Of a stretch of DNA of 64,000 bases, positions 43,278 to 57,206 are shown piece by piece. The position numbers were made by a program, and so were the translations under genes. The stretch spans positions 6,609,238 through 6,673,237 of the forward strand of contig CM119264.1 of NCBI GenBank assembly GCA_051294375.1, read 5' to 3'. Source of the stretch: Paraspadella gotoi. Taxonomy: Eukaryota > Chaetognatha. Every line of letters starts with the position of its first letter. Positions within the stretch are counted from its first letter, which is position 1. The notes beneath the pieces were generated by a model. The model did no database searches and was not told the origin of the DNA. It worked only from the letters and a program-made list of their open reading frames with translations.

Positions 43278-45810
43278 NNNNNNNNNNNNNNNNNNNNNNN
43301 NNNNNNNNNNNNNNNNNNNNNNNNNNNNNNNNNNNNNNNNNNNNNNNNNNNNNNNNNNNNNNNNNNNNNNNNNNNNNNNNNNNNNNNNNNNNNNNNNNNN
43401 NNNNNNNNNNNNNNNNNNNNNNNNNNNNNNNNNNNNNNNNNNNNNNNNNNNNNNNNNNNNNAAAAAAATCAAGGCGGCGTTTTTCAATCATCTTCTCCTT
43501 TTGGTGGCGCAGCGAGCGCGAGGCTCGGGAAGAAAATCCGAACAAAAGATCCGGAAGAAAAAGGAAAATAGAAAAAAAANNNNNNNNNNNNNNNNNNNNN
43601 NNNNNNNNNNNNNNNNNNNNNNNNNNNNNNNNNNNNNNNNNNNNNNNNNNNNNNNNNNNNNNNNNNNNNNNNNNNNNNNNNNNNNNNNNNNNNNNNNNNN
43701 NNNNNNNNNNNNNNNNNNNNNNNNNNNNNNNNNNNNNNNNNNNNNNNNNNNNNNNNNNNNNNNNNNNNNNNNNNNNNNNNNNNNNNNNNNNNNNNNNNNN
43801 NNNNNNNNNNNNNNNNNNNNNNNNNNNNNNNNNNNNNNNNNNNNNNNNNNNNNNNNNNNNNNNNNNNNNNNNNNNNNNNNNNNNNNNNNNNNNNNNNNNN
43901 NNNNNNNNNNNNNNNNNNNNNNAGAGAGAGAGAGATCGCGGGGAGCTTCTGGATTTGAATTATGATCTCCTCTGGGCCAAGGATCCCAAATGCAAATTAT
44001 CTTTCTATTATGCCGTTCACGAACAAAACCGCTCCGGGAACGAGGGTTCGGGGCTCAGAGCTAAAAAAAAAAGTAAGCATCTTAGAATCGGAGTGAGCGA
44101 AATGAGTAGCGGGAAAAAGAGAGGAGCAAAAATGAGGAGCTAGAAAGAAAAAGAGAGGAGCCAAATGAAAAAAAAGAGAAGGGAAGTAAGTTTTTTAAAA
44201 GGGATGAGAGGTTCGTAAAAAAATACGAGAAAGAAGTAATGAAGATGAAAAAAGCGAGCGTGAATAAGAGATAGAATTTCTGACGAAAAACTGAATGAGA
44301 TGAGGAAAAACAAAAGGGAAAAAAAATTAGTGTAAACAGAGAAAGAGGAAAACAAAAAGCGAAAAGGAAAGGAAGGAAGGTAAGAATGAAGGAAAGAAAG
44401 AATGATGGAAGGAAGGGAGAAAGAANNNNNNNNNNNNNNNNNNNNNNNNNNNNNNNNNNNNNNNNNNNNNNNNNNNNNNNNNNNNNNNNNNNNNNNNNNN
44501 NNNNNNNNNNNNNNNNNNNNNNNNNNNNNNNNNNNNNNNNNNNNNNNNNNNNNNNNNNNNNNNNNNNNNNNNNNNNNNNNNNNNNNNNNNNNNNNNNNNN
44601 NNNNNNNNNNNNNNNNNNAGGAAGGAAGGAATGAAGGAAGGAAGGAAGGAAGGAAAGAAAGAAAGAAAATGGGAGCATAGAGAGAAGAACGAAAGGAGAA
44701 GAGAATGAAAAACGAAGGGAAGGGATGAACGAACTGCGTTCGACAAAATTAATGAAAACGCAATTTTCGAAAGCTTCGGGCGAGAAACTCGCATGAGTCC
44801 GGAACTGTTTAATCAGGAATGACGAGTCGACAGACAAAACCAATTTAACTCGGTTAAAATAAATTAAAACGAAAACACTCAATGTTTGTTTTTATATTTT
44901 TGTGAGCTCATCTTTTTTTCTCCGTCAGAAACTAAGCCTCTTTCGTTGTTTCGGTACCGAAATTTTAATCTACTCTTTAACAAACAAACAAAATGTTTAA
45001 CAAACAAGCTTAATCGACTTGGTAAGATTCTTTTAGGTTACAACCGAATGAATTATGACGAAAACTCCATCAGTTCACTAACGATTCCACTCGGACCCAT
45101 TTGCTTTTTTTCGTTTCACCGACTCCAGCGCTCAAATTCGGTGCCTCTCATTCATTCACCCCGCAATTTCCTTTCATTTCAGTGAAGCGCGCGCAGAAAC
45201 AAACTGTTCCAACTCTCCATTTTCGTTCACAAAGGCCGGAGCCGTAATTCACGCTGCCGGTGATTTTCTCTCCTGTCATTTTCCATCACTTCAAAAAAAA
45301 AAAAAANNNNNNNNNNNNNNNNNNNNNNNNNNNNNNNNNNNNNNNNNNNNNNNNNNNNNNNNNNNNNNNNNNNNNNNNNNNNNNNNNNNNNNNNNNNNNN
45401 NNNNNNNNNNNNNNNNNNNNNNNNNNNNNNNNNNNNNNNNNNNNNNNNNNNNNNNNNNNNNNNNNNNNNNNNNNNNNNNNNNNNNNNNNNNNNNNNNNNN
45501 NNNNNNNNNNNNNNNNNNNNNNNNNNNNNNNNNNNNNNNNNNNNNNNNNNNNNNNNNNNNNNNNNNNNNNNNNNNNNNNNNNNNNNNNNNNNNNNNNNNN
45601 NNNNNNNNNNNNNNNNNNNNNNNNNNNNNNNNNNNNNNNNNNNNNNNNNNNNNNNNNNNNNNNNNNNNNNNNNNNNNNNNNNNNNNNNNNNNNNNNNNNN
45701 NNNNNNNNNNNNNNNNNNNNNNNNNNNNNNNNNNNNNNNNNNNNNNNNNNNNNNNNNNNNNNNNNNNNNNNNNNNNNNNNNNNNNNNNNNNNNNNNNNNN
45801 NNNNNNNNNN
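43278..45810. other. Gap-rich interval
   Basis: N runs at 43278-43461, 43580-43922, 44426-44618 and 45307-45810. The third lies inside a GGAA/AAGG tetranucleotide array (about 44370-44670), and the second abuts an AG tract. Long frames here consist of N or purine-rich repeat. No exon is supported. Confidence 0.95.
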
Positions 45811-46440
45811 CATACAGTCAAATAGACAGACTGGCTAAAAGGACAGACAGTCAGAGATAAAGAGAGACCGTTTTACAGACAGTCAGACAAATAGACAGAC
45901 AGACAGACAGATAGACAGACAGACAGATAGACAGCCAGACGGACGGATAGAACCTTGGAAAAACAGGGGCATGAAAATGAAAGGAGGGAAAAAAGTTTTA
46001 CGGAGAAGAAAAGGAAAAGGAGGAAGAATAAAAAACCCTTTTATTTTCCTCATTTCTCTTTTTCGTCTTCTTCACGAGTCGGAAAAAAAAAACTAGACTT
46101 GAAAACTACTTATTTGTATATGTGGGTAAGAAATCTCACAAGAAATATCACTCTCTAACTGGTCGTGAACGGTTTTATGATGGAAGGATTTTCAAAACTT
46201 TGACTTATTTGCGAAGAATTTGGATTTAGACATCAGCAAAATTTAATTCATTCTGTGTCAATATGAGTCAAACCTGAATTCGTAGAATTGGAGATTGTGG
46301 GCTTTATGGACACCGAAAATTCGATACTTCGGCTCTAAAGGCAAGAAGGCAGAGATTAAAAATATCAGTCCGCAGATCTTAAAGGTAAGTGGGACAAGTT
46401 TAACGTTGTAAATGTGGAAATTAAGCTTCTATGGTAACAG
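45811..46440. other. ACAG-type repeat and AT-rich DNA; no gene seen
   Basis: Imperfect GACA/CAGA tetranucleotide repeat at about 45822-45945, then AT-rich DNA without clear features. Confidence 0.6.
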
Positions 46441-46544
46441 CTCCATTGGGATGGGGCATCTCACTGTTGTTGGCTTTGGGCGCTTCCGACCATAAGTGAC
46501 GCCTCCTGTCACTGGTGCGGATACCCTAGGACGGTCTCGCTTTT

Positions 46545-46880
46545 CTAACGCAGAGGGAAGTCGTGAGGACTGTGGATGGAACGTTGGATGGTGCGTTCCT
46601 CCTCTGAGCCAACGGGATTGGCTGAACGGTGACGGATGTGAGGCGGTGTGAATATACCGCCACCCTTCACTCTTTGCCTCACGTAGACCAGAACAACCAT
46701 TTTTATTTTATCCCAGGATTTTTTTTCCGTTCGATTCTCAAAAATGGCGAAAAAAGGGGTCGCCGTTTTTTCGACGGGGTTGACGCCGCCGCTGATGTTG
46801 CCGACGTTGCCGACACTAGCGACGCCGCCAACACCGCCGAAACCGGCGCCGCCTTGTCCGCAAAGATAAATAAAAGAACA
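46545..46880 (-). CDS. Exon-like Gly-rich frame; weak
   Basis: The minus-strand frame reads FLFLCSFIYLCGQGGAGFGG, then VGGVASVGNVGNISGGVNPV and a mixed tail to 46545. The first part resembles a signal peptide followed by a Gly-rich region. However, it coincides with a pyrimidine tract ending ACAAG, which could instead be a splice acceptor. The plus strand has an equally plausible Ala/Asp-rich frame (DAAADVADVADTSDAANTAE), so both may just reflect GCC/GTT triplet composition. No start ATG is seen upstream. Confidence 0.2.
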   Translation of the reverse strand, partial: CSFIYLCGQGGAGFGGVGGVASVGNVGNISGGVNPVEKTATPFFAIFENRTEKKSWDKIKMVVLVYVRQRVKGGGIFTPPHIRHRSANPVGSEEERTIQRSIHSPHDFPLR

Positions 46881-46987
46881 AAGGAACAAAAATCGTAAAT
46901 CTTTTGAGAGAATCAAAGCGAATCGAGGTCGAAAAAAACTCGCAAATCTTTGCCCCTCGATTCTTCATGCTGGGGATAAAAAAGAAA

Positions 46988-47415
46988 NNNNNNNNNNNNN
47001 NNNNNNNNNNNNNNNNNNNNNNNNNNNNNNNNNNNNNNNNNNNNNNNNNNNNNNNNNNNNNNNNNNNNNNNNNNNNNNNNNNNNNNNNNNNNNNNNNCAA
47101 CCTCCTTCTGCAAATCGCGGTTTTTATTTTGACGTTTTTGTTCAATCGAAAGAAACTTTGAGAATTTAATTTGTTTCAGTCCTGAGAAACCACAACAAAA
47201 CAATATCGGACTTGGATTGCAAAAAAAAAATGGTTTCGTCGTTCATGTCGTCGTCGTTGCCATCATCATCGACGTTATAATCATCATCTTTCATCGTCAT
47301 TTATCACAATCATTTTGCAGTTTTTTTATTGAAAGCTCACACAACCGACTCGGATACGAGGAACGTCGCCTTTGACGTCGATGTCGCCGTCGTCGTCATT
47401 GTTATCGCAGTTGAT

Positions 47416-47456
<41 letters not shown>

Positions 47457-48667
47457 TTGTATCAGCTACCACGTCATTCGCAATCCAAGTTTCATTTTCT
47501 TCGGAAAATGAAAAGGGAAACTTGGCTCGACTTTCTTTCCCCCTNNNNNNNNNNNNNNNNNNNNNNNNNNNNNNNNNNNNNNNNNNNNNNNNNNNNNNNN
47601 NNNNNNNNNNNNNNNNNNNNNNNNNNNNNNNNNNNNNNNNNNNNNNNNNNNNNNNNNNNNNNNNNNNNNNNNNNNNNNNNNNNNNNNNNNNNNNNNNNNN
47701 CCATCTCCCTCCACTCCATCTCTCTCCAGCTTCTGTTTTTCCCTTTCTCCCGTTGCCCTTTGAGGATTTAAAATGCATGAAATTTTGACGCGTTTTGAAA
47801 TTAAGATTTTTTTTTCTTTACGCAAGAAAAGCGGAGGAGACGTTCAGCCCCCTGGAATCAAAATAAAAAGACAAAAACAAAAGGGACAATAAAACTGGAA
47901 GTAAAAACGACGACGATGACGAAGACGACCGTCACATTTTCAAGTCAAGTCAACATCTACAGACGAACATGACCGAGGGGCAAAAGTCTTAAACAAAAAC
48001 AAGGACATAAAAAACAACCGCATTGATAAACAAAAACGCTTGGGGGAGAGAGAAAGAACAATCCTAAAAACAAAGAAGATAGAAAGTCAGAAATCACCCG
48101 AAACAACTCGAAATAACTAAAAAAAATAACGGGTAGGAAAAAAAATTGCCCAAAAAACAACTTCTCGTGATAAAAGATAAACTCGCTGAAAAGAAACCGC
48201 GAGGAGGAATCTAACTCCCCAGAAAATGAATTGACAACAAGTGAAGCAGATTTTGGACGGAATTAACGAGATGGGCTGCCGGATATCGCTTCGGGACCGC
48301 GGAAAGTAAACTAATGAGAGAGAGGACTGAGAGAGAGAGAGATGAGAAGAGAGAGAGAGAGAGGAGAGAGAAGAGAGAGAGAGAGTCTGAGAGAGAGGAA
48401 GGGAGATAAAGAGACAGGAAAAGGAAAGCATTGTAATGGGGAGAGAGTTGGGACCGAAGAAAGAAAGAGAAAGAGACGATGATGAGGAAAGAGAGGAAAG
48501 GGACTGAGGAGAGCGNNNNNNNNNNNNNNNNNNNNNNNNNNNNNNNNNNNNNNNNNNNNNNNNNNNNNNNNNNNNNNNNNNNNNNNNNNNNNNNNNNNNN
48601 NNNNNNNNNNNNNNNNNNNNNNNNNNNNNNNNNNNNNNNNNNNNNNNNNNNNNNNNNNNNNNNNNNN
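46988..48667. other. Three assembly gaps with GTC repeat between
   Basis: N runs at 46988-47097, 47545-47700 and 48516-48667. Between them are a GTC microsatellite (about 47414-47457) and AT-rich or AG-rich DNA (48315-48390). No gene is supported. Confidence 0.95.
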
Positions 48668-49038
48668 AAAAAAAAAAAGAATAATCGCGTTCACTCGTCT
48701 GCTTTTTATTCCTTTTCCGATTTCCATTGAATTCGATATGCATTAATCTTAACCTACCCTTTAAACACCATCGTATACAATGCAAATTGCAAATCTTCGT
48801 GAGTTTTTTTCTAAAAAGCACTCCTCTCATTAATTTCTTTCTTCATTCCGTTATTCATAAATTCCAATATATTTGTTCGTTTGTTCCACTTTAAAAATCG
48901 GTCTCTTCATTCTCCACACGTGTCTATTCATCTCCAAGCCACTCATCCACCATCTCTACCCACCCATCTCTCCCCCACCACCCATCATATTCTCCACCCA
49001 CCCATCTCTCCCTCCCCCCCACCCACACCGCCGGAGAG

Positions 49039-49302
49039 ATGAGCGGCGTCAAGACTTCCCGTCTCATCGGTGGCGCTGGAATCGACGTGGGATCGAGGCC
49101 CGTAAATCCAATTAAGGGCGTCGGCGGCGGCGTGATCCGTGATTCAATAGGCTTTGATTCCCCAGACATTACGTCCCGCCTTCTCTCATTAGTCATTCGC
49201 TCTAAACTCGCCTCTCGATTCATTTCGCCTTTCGCGAGGTTCCTCCTCGTTCATTACAGAATCGTCGACTGCGTGGGATCACGTTATTACAGTTGGTTTT
49301 GA
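49039..49302 (+). CDS. Small ORF, exon-like, unrecognised
   Basis: 87-codon plus-strand frame from ATG 49039. The first half is non-repetitive (MSGVKTSRLIGGAGIDVGSR, PVNPIKGVGGGVIRDSIGFD); the second is Arg/Leu/Ser-rich. It begins just after a C-rich stretch. No known domain is recognised, and no splice or promoter context decides the matter. Confidence 0.25.
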   Translation: MSGVKTSRLIGGAGIDVGSRPVNPIKGVGGGVIRDSIGFDSPDITSRLLSLVIRSKLASRFISPFARFLLVHYRIVDCVGSRYYSWF

Positions 49303-50406
<1,104 letters not shown>

Positions 50407-50779
50407 AGAGCCAGATTAAATGTAAGTGGAAATAGGAGATAAATATCAGTAGGGATGGGATTAGGGCGACTTACTCTGAGATGGATAAAAGGAATCTGGG
50501 GAAGGTTCGTTTCTCAAAATCCTTCGTGTTAACCGCGAGATTTTTGGTTTATTTATATTATTAATTTATCATTATGTTTTTGTTATTATTGAAAAATTAT
50601 AATTGTTAATAAATCAATATCTAAGAATATTTTCGTGAGTGAATAAATTTGCGTTAGTCAAAAGACTATCGCTAAATTAGCAACATGATTAGTAAGTCTA
50701 AGTATGACCATTTGTTGACAAATGACAATCATCGATTTAACAGTTTCTTTTTTTCAATCGCCTTTCGATTCTTCCATCA

Positions 50780-50817
50780 ACTCGACCAATCAACGACCAA
50801 TCAACGACCAATCAAAG
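50780..50817 (+). promoter_or_regulatory. Three CCAAT boxes in an 11-bp tandem array
   Basis: CGACCAATCAA occurs three times in tandem at about 50783-50815. Each unit holds a CCAAT box, the NF-Y recognition core, and the 11-bp period is close to one helical turn. CpG-rich sequence follows (50835-50910). It could be a short minisatellite rather than a promoter element. Confidence 0.3.
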
Positions 50818-50943
50818 TCTAAAATGCTAACCACGGGTCGCGACGAATTCAGCGCCTGCGACCCGGCCGAGACTGGGGGGTCAAAACCTCGAGGCGCGCG
50901 CCATCAAAATGGACAACCTAATTAATCAGAGCCGAAAGCGAGG

Positions 50944-51352
<409 letters not shown>

Positions 51353-52284
51353 GGCGATGGGATCCGCTTCTCGTTCCGCTTTTTGTCTGAGTCCTGACTG
51401 ATTCGCTTTCTTTTCCTGTTCATGTTTTTTTTTTCCTTGTGCCCTGATTGATTGTGAATCGGTTGTGCTTCACTTTATCCCAGTGAAATGTTCGTTTGTC
51501 CCTTTTAGGAATCCCGTTTTTTTCTTATTATTATACTTCTGTGTTTTAAGAACTGTTTTTTGTCGAGTTTAGCAATTAGCACCTTAAAATGTACTGTATT
51601 TATATATTTCTATTTCCATACATAACAAATAAAAGTCAACGCTTCTTTGAAAGTTCTCAAAGTACTCGCACCTTTCCTTTTTAATACCCCTTCCTTCCCC
51701 AGTATTTCGACGAAAATTCCTCTTTTTCTTTCTCTTTATTTTTAAAAAGTGAATACGAATAATTCTAAATTTCTTCTCTTAATTAAAAATACTGCTAATC
51801 TTTTTTTTTAAGATTTATTGTTTTTATCAGAGATGTGGAAGCGATCGATTTTTCTTCTTTCCGGTGATATCCGCATGCTACCGGCGATATCGCGGGCTCA
51901 CCTATCCCGCTCGTATTCCAAACCGCCTCCAAAACTCCACTGCTCCCTTTTCGGGTGCAATCCTTACTTTTTTAGCCCGGATCGCTTTCGGTTTCGAAGT
52001 GCACATCGCTTCCTTCTTTTTAGAAATTTATATTTGTTATTATTTATAAAAATACTCTCTTATAGACATGTAATTCATTGGTAGAATAATTTTAAACAAT
52101 CTTTTTGTTAATAAATAACAAGTGAAATTTTACTATGAAAAATTGTTAAGATTTAGATAATTGTTCGTAGTCGGGAAATGAGTTTAATGAAAAAAAAAAC
52201 AAACCTTTTTCCCTATTTGCGCTTTTCTTTTTTATTAAATATAAATACAAGCTGCATTAATTATTCAATTGATCATAATTAATA

Positions 52285-52800
52285 ATCAATCAATCAATCA
52301 AAAAACAACTAATCAATCAAAATCACTTAAAATTAATGAATCAATTTTTATCAATCAATAAATTAAATAAACAATTAATTTATCAATCAACTAATTAATA
52401 AATTTATTATCAATAAATTATTAAAAGAACTAATTAATTAATTAATTAATCAATCAATTAATCAATCAAATTAAACAATGTCAGTGTTATCATTGTCATC
52501 TCCAACGTCGTTGTTGCTTTTGTCCTGGTCAGTGACCTGACAAAAAGACCTAAAATTAACAGGCCTGATATGAATTTATTTTATTTGATCAATCAATCAT
52601 TCAATTAATCATGATGGTGCTATCCTCGTTGTCATCATAATCATCATCAGGGTCGTCATTTCTTTTGTCATAATGAAAAGACAAAAAAACAAACAAGTTT
52701 GAGCTAACAATGCCAGAAACTGATCAATTAATTAATTATTCAATCAATTAATCAAATATTCAATCAATCAATCAAAAAATTAAGCAATCAATCAATTTGT
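52285..52800. repeat. Degenerate (AATC)n/(AATT)n region
   Basis: Repeated AATCAATCAATC and TTAATTAATTAA runs, interrupted by ATCATC/GTCGTT-type triplets (52490-52520, 52625-52650). No gene. Confidence 0.85.
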
Positions 52801-52859
52801 CATCGTCGGTATTATCATTGTCGTGGTTGCCATCATTAATTATTTAATTAATTAAACTC

Positions 52860-53220
52860 CTTATCTTTGTTGTACATTGCAAAACTTTATCTTTATTTAT
52901 CCTTGTTGTTTTGTTTCTCTCTCACTCTCTCCTCTCTCTTTAACAAGTTTCACTTCTTTTCACAACTCACTCAATCTGGCCTTACCTTCAACCTGTCCTC
53001 TCATCTGACCACTATTCTGTCTCACCACTTTTTTGGGAAAACTTTTACCTTTTCTCTTTCTTTCTCTCTCTCTCTCTCTCTCTCTCCACACTCTTCTTTT
53101 ACACAAATTTATTATTGAATGTCATATGCTGATGAAGGCTTGAAGTAAACAAGCCGAAACATGTCCAACTATTAATTAAAAATCGTTGTTACAAATTCAA
53201 AATTCTTTGCTTTCTCTAAA
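52860..53220 (+). repeat. Diverged single hammerhead-bearing unit
   Basis: Full-length relative of the four units in 30425-32690: TTGTTGTACATTGCAAAACT, a CT tract, CTTTTCACAACTCACTCAAT, TCATCTGACCACTATTCT, a second CT tract, the hammerhead core and a final CTTTGCTTTCTCT. It is single, not part of a palindrome. The forward open frame here is a reading of the CT-rich non-coding unit and recurs in the other copies. Confidence 0.8.
53117..53180 (+). ncRNA. Hammerhead ribozyme motif with compensatory changes (copy E)
   Basis: CTGATGA at 53129-53135, a stem II hairpin, GAAAC at 53156-53160 and GTC at 53163-53165. Stem II is GGCTT/AAGCC here but GGCTC/GAGCC in copies A and D: the C-G pair became U-A. 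Next to the core, stem I has U-A where A and D have C-G. The loop and flanks have changed freely. Keeping pairs while changing bases supports an RNA structure. Confidence 0.75.
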
Positions 53221-53581
53221 TTAATTAATTGAAATATTTTTATAATGTTGCGGTGACTCAAAACAAAAATTTATAAGAAAATTTGAGGCGTGTTTTTTGT
53301 GATAAAGAAAACCTGGTATTATCAAAAACAGTAAAAAAGTAAAATTGATAAAAATAATAACAACAACAACTAGTATTTACATTGCTGAGAAAAAGGTCAG
53401 CCATAACAAGATTGGGTAAAAACAGGTCATTCTTATTGACCACTACTGTACTACGGCTCACAAAGTACAAAGACTTTGTCGTCGTTTTCGTCATTGTATT
53501 CATCGTCGTTGTCGTCTTTGTTCAAATCATTTGAGCTCCCAAATGTTCGATGTATTATTTTAATTAATTAATATGAAATTG

Positions 53582-53690
53582 GTACAACCAATATAAAATT
53601 TATCCATTCATTTAATAAATAAGCTATCTTGCCCCTGACTTTGGACAGGCTTTGGTGGTTTAAGGCCTCCATCACTCTTACAAGATAATG
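53582..53690 (+). repeat. Dispersed repeat fragment, copy 2
   Basis: Diverged copy of 41658-41757, with CAACCAATATAAAATTTATC, CCTGACTTTGG and TTAAGGCCTCCATCACTCTT. It holds about 10 bases more between the shared blocks. Confidence 0.7.
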
Positions 53691-55740
53691 ACATAGCAGG
53701 TCCTGCAAGCTTTCAATCAAGACTCTCTCACAGACTCGTTTATTCACTCCCAGAGTACCTGGCTTCCCTATCAATGAAGTGGAAAATATTTCAAAGAATG
53801 TTTCAATTGTATGAAAAGACCACTCCCTTAAGTATTAGATCGGGGAATACTTATTGTACTCCGCACTAGCATCAAAATACAAGGAGCTGAATTAAATAAT
53901 TTATTTTTTTTCAATTAATTAATCAATTAATTACCGCTAATGATCGTGGGCAGATCCGGCATTGTTTGCTCAAACTTTTTTATTAATAATTTTGATTTAT
54001 TTATTTTATATATTTTTTTATTTGCTTTTTGTTCAGTGCAAGAGGGGAAAAAAAAAGAAGATAGAGAGAGAGTGTGTGTTAGAGATTTAAGTATGTATAA
54101 GCATAATATTATGCAATATTGCCAATAAAACAGATCAATCCTTTTGGTTTAAACTTGTTTGTAACATGAAAAATTTTATGGATTTAAAAAAAAGAGACTT
54201 AAATTTAAAAAAAAATAATAAAAATATAAAGAAATAAAATTTTTAGTTTTATAGAATTAAAAAAGTTTAATTTAAATTTTAATTTAAGTAATTACAGTTT
54301 TTTTCAGATAGAAAAAATCTTTTTTTAGCTCAGATTTTATTTGAATATATTAAAAAAAATAATTAAAAAAAATAATATGTAATTTTTTCCATAGATTCTC
54401 GACCAAAGAGGAAAGAGAAATAAAAGAGAACAAAAAATAAAAGAAGAGAATAAAAAAAAGTGAATAAAAAATTAGGAGCAAACAATCTTAAATGTTGAAA
54501 ATAAATATTGAAAACAAATTTTTAAAAGAAAAATCAAGAAAGAGCAGGGGTTGCAAAGATTTTAATACATTAAATACCTTTCATTTCTAACCAATAAAAA
54601 CAAATGACCAGGAAGCGAACACGCAGGGTTATTATAGCTTCCGGGTTCAATCCTTTATTCTCAATTTTTTTCTATCGCTCCGGTTTCGGGTTCTTCAAAA
54701 ATCGGCCGCTTCCACAGTGTTTCGGTTTCGCTTTCCGGATCGCGTTCACATCTCTGGTTTTTATCTTTTACACTTCCCCTTCTTTTGAAATTAGATGAAT
54801 CTTACTTCTTAATCTTATCTTTAGTTTTAATACTTTTCCTTTCCCTTCCTTTCTAATTAGATGAATCTTACTTCTTGTCATTTTTTTATCTTTAGTTTTA
54901 ATACTTTTCCTTTCTCTTCCTTCCTTTATCTTCAACGCCTTTTACTTTTTCTCTTTTTCCCTTTTTCTCTCCCTTTGAGCTAAATTCCTCTTGGATTCTG
55001 TTATGATTTTTTTTCATTATCTTTTATCCCCGGGTTCGTTCCGCTAATACGGATTTCCATCTCTCGTTCATGCACAGTTGATTTTTTCAAGGCCTTTTTA
55101 AATACATAATTACATATTGGATTCAATTTACTGTGGTCAATAAACTTTTAACGAACGGTTGTTTAAAATAATTAAAATTGAAATCTTAACATGTGTCAAA
55201 TGAAATACAATCGATAAGATGTGATAAAGTACTATACAAAATACATAAAAGTTACCAATTTTAAATAAATTGATGAGCCTATGTAGAAAAAAACAATTTT
55301 CAGACACGCCACTCATCAAAAATTTTGAAACCTTTTTCGTTTCAGTTTTGGTAAAATCGTGGAAAATGAAGTTTTTTTTTCTCATTTTTTTTTTCACAAC
55401 CAAAGTTGACGAGAGAGAATTCAGCCCTTCCCGCTCAGTGAAGAGAGAAATGAAATTAAGGCGGGCGCGGCGCGGGAGAAAAAAAAAATAAAACCAAAAT
55501 AGGAAAGGCGCGATGTACAAAATAAAAGAAAAAATAAAAGAAAAATAAACCCGGCAAAATATGAAACGAAGCCGGCGACAAACTCGAAAAAGAAGATGAG
55601 AGAATAAATGAATAAAGATAAACAATTTTTTTTTCTCATCGCAAAAAAAAAAAAATCTCCTCCGATGGTTTGTTTACTTTTCTTCGCGCTGAAAAAAAAA
55701 TATTCGATGAATAAATGAATAATTAAAAAAAAAGAAGATT
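53691..55740. other. AT-rich spacer; no gene seen
   Basis: Long AT-rich region with many A and T runs. Two near-identical stretches around 54793 and 54857 (TAGATGAATCTTACTTCTT plus TTTAGTTTTAATACTTTTCC) form a local duplication of about 64 bp. No exon-like frame. Confidence 0.6.
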
Positions 55741-56072
55741 AACAATCGGATGTTGGTGTTGAGAAACCGTTTGATCTTAGATGAGTGCGATCCTAAATTA
55801 CTCGCGGAAGAAAATTTAACGACGAAAACGACGACAAAGTCGATGACAACGTCGACGCTGCCAGATCCGACGATCACGACGTATTTAACTCTTACGATGA
55901 CGATGATGACAACGACGCCGACGCAGCACTAACGTAACTGTCGACACAGCACCAACAAAGACTCCGATGAAGCGCAAACATGCCCGCCGGTCAAGCATCA
56001 ACATTTCTATCAACGCACCGCCGCAGCCCCTACATCCGCGCCTAAATAGCGGCCACCCTAGCTCCAATGTCC

Positions 56073-56807
56073 CTACCGATGCAGCACCAACGTCCCATTA
56101 AAGGGAGCTCCTGCATCCCCAACGTCCAAGCCGACGGGGCCCCGCCGACGCGGCACCACCGACCCCGCCAATTCCGCGTCGGCGTCGACGAAGCGTAAAA
56201 ACCCCGCGGTTCCTTTTGATGCTGGACGTCGGTCAGAGACTAAGGGGATTTGAACGAAAAGAGGGAGAGATGGAGGGAGGGAAGGGGTGAGGGAGAAGAG
56301 GAGGGGGAGGAAGAGAAGTGAAAGAGTAGAAAGATGAAAGGAATCAGAGGGAAAGATGATAGTGAGGAAAGGGAGAAGGGAAGATAAAGGGAGAGATCTA
56401 TGCGGATGAGGGAAGGTAGGAAAGAATTGGGATAAAAATAGGAAAATAATGGAAGAGGGAGAATGAAAAGAGAGATGGAAGGAAGAGGAGGAAAGGACAG
56501 AGAAAGAAGGGGAAAGAGAGGAAAGATGGAGAGAAGGAAAATTGGGGGGAAAAAAGGAAGCTAAAGGTCTTGAGAAAAATGAAGATGGGAGAAAGGAACA
56601 AAGAATAAGGAAGTAATGATAAAACATTAAAAAGAAATGAAAAAAAAAGCGAGGGAGCGTGCTAAGAGTGCGAGGAGAGAAATGAGAAAAGGGACGAAGA
56701 ACAGAGGAGTGAATCGGCAATTTTGATTCGGCAAGAGACGCGAAGTGGAAACCGAAACGGGAGTCCTCGCGAAAGTGGATCAATTGTCTCGGACGCGACT
56801 CGAATCC

Positions 56808-56838
<31 letters not shown>

Positions 56839-57206
56839 TGCCGCCTTGCAGACTCTAGAGGGCGTCGGCGACGCGGGGAATGAGGTTGGCAACGTTGGAG
56901 GGCGTTCATTGAACGAGCAGTCGGGCATGACGCTCCTTCGAGAGTCGGGCAGCCCGCGGCGGAACCTCCGTCAAAGCGGGTGACCGGCATTGGCCGCTCG
57001 CAAATCTCGGAGTGGACGCATTCAAGAGAGCCAACGTCGGGAAAGGCGTTTGGGAATTTGAAGTTCAAAAACGAGGAATTCGGGCATCCGGCGATTGGGG
57101 TCTGTCGTGAATTTGAACGTCGGGACGGATGACGCCGGAATCGAACCGTGTTTTGCAAGCTGCTTGATTCATCCTGCGGAATTGTGCAGCGAATAAAGTA
57201 AGCCAA
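56073..57206 (-). other. Long open frame of doubtful coding status
   Basis: A 377-codon minus-strand frame, the longest in the window without N. Its middle (about 56250-56650) translates a purine-rich plus strand into Phe/Ser/Leu-rich protein, and an Arg run comes from a CCG array (56808-56838). The N-terminal 100 residues and C-terminal 50 are better mixed (for example NSSFLNFKFPNAFPDVGSLE). The plus strand also has an open frame over 56723-56983. The frame is long partly because purine-rich DNA lacks stops in antisense. If any of it is a gene, exons would be at the two ends. Not called as a CDS. Confidence 0.3.

Noticed and set aside
57120-57200. Possible tRNA or SINE from a perfect B box (GGTTCGATTCC, minus strand, near 57140)
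   Set aside because: No convincing A box lies about 45 bases upstream, and no tRNA-like stems were found.
56073-57206. 377-codon minus-strand frame as a gene
   Set aside because: The middle is antisense of a purine-rich tract and an Arg run is a CCG array. No domain is recognised, and the other strand is open too. Kept only as a doubtful region.
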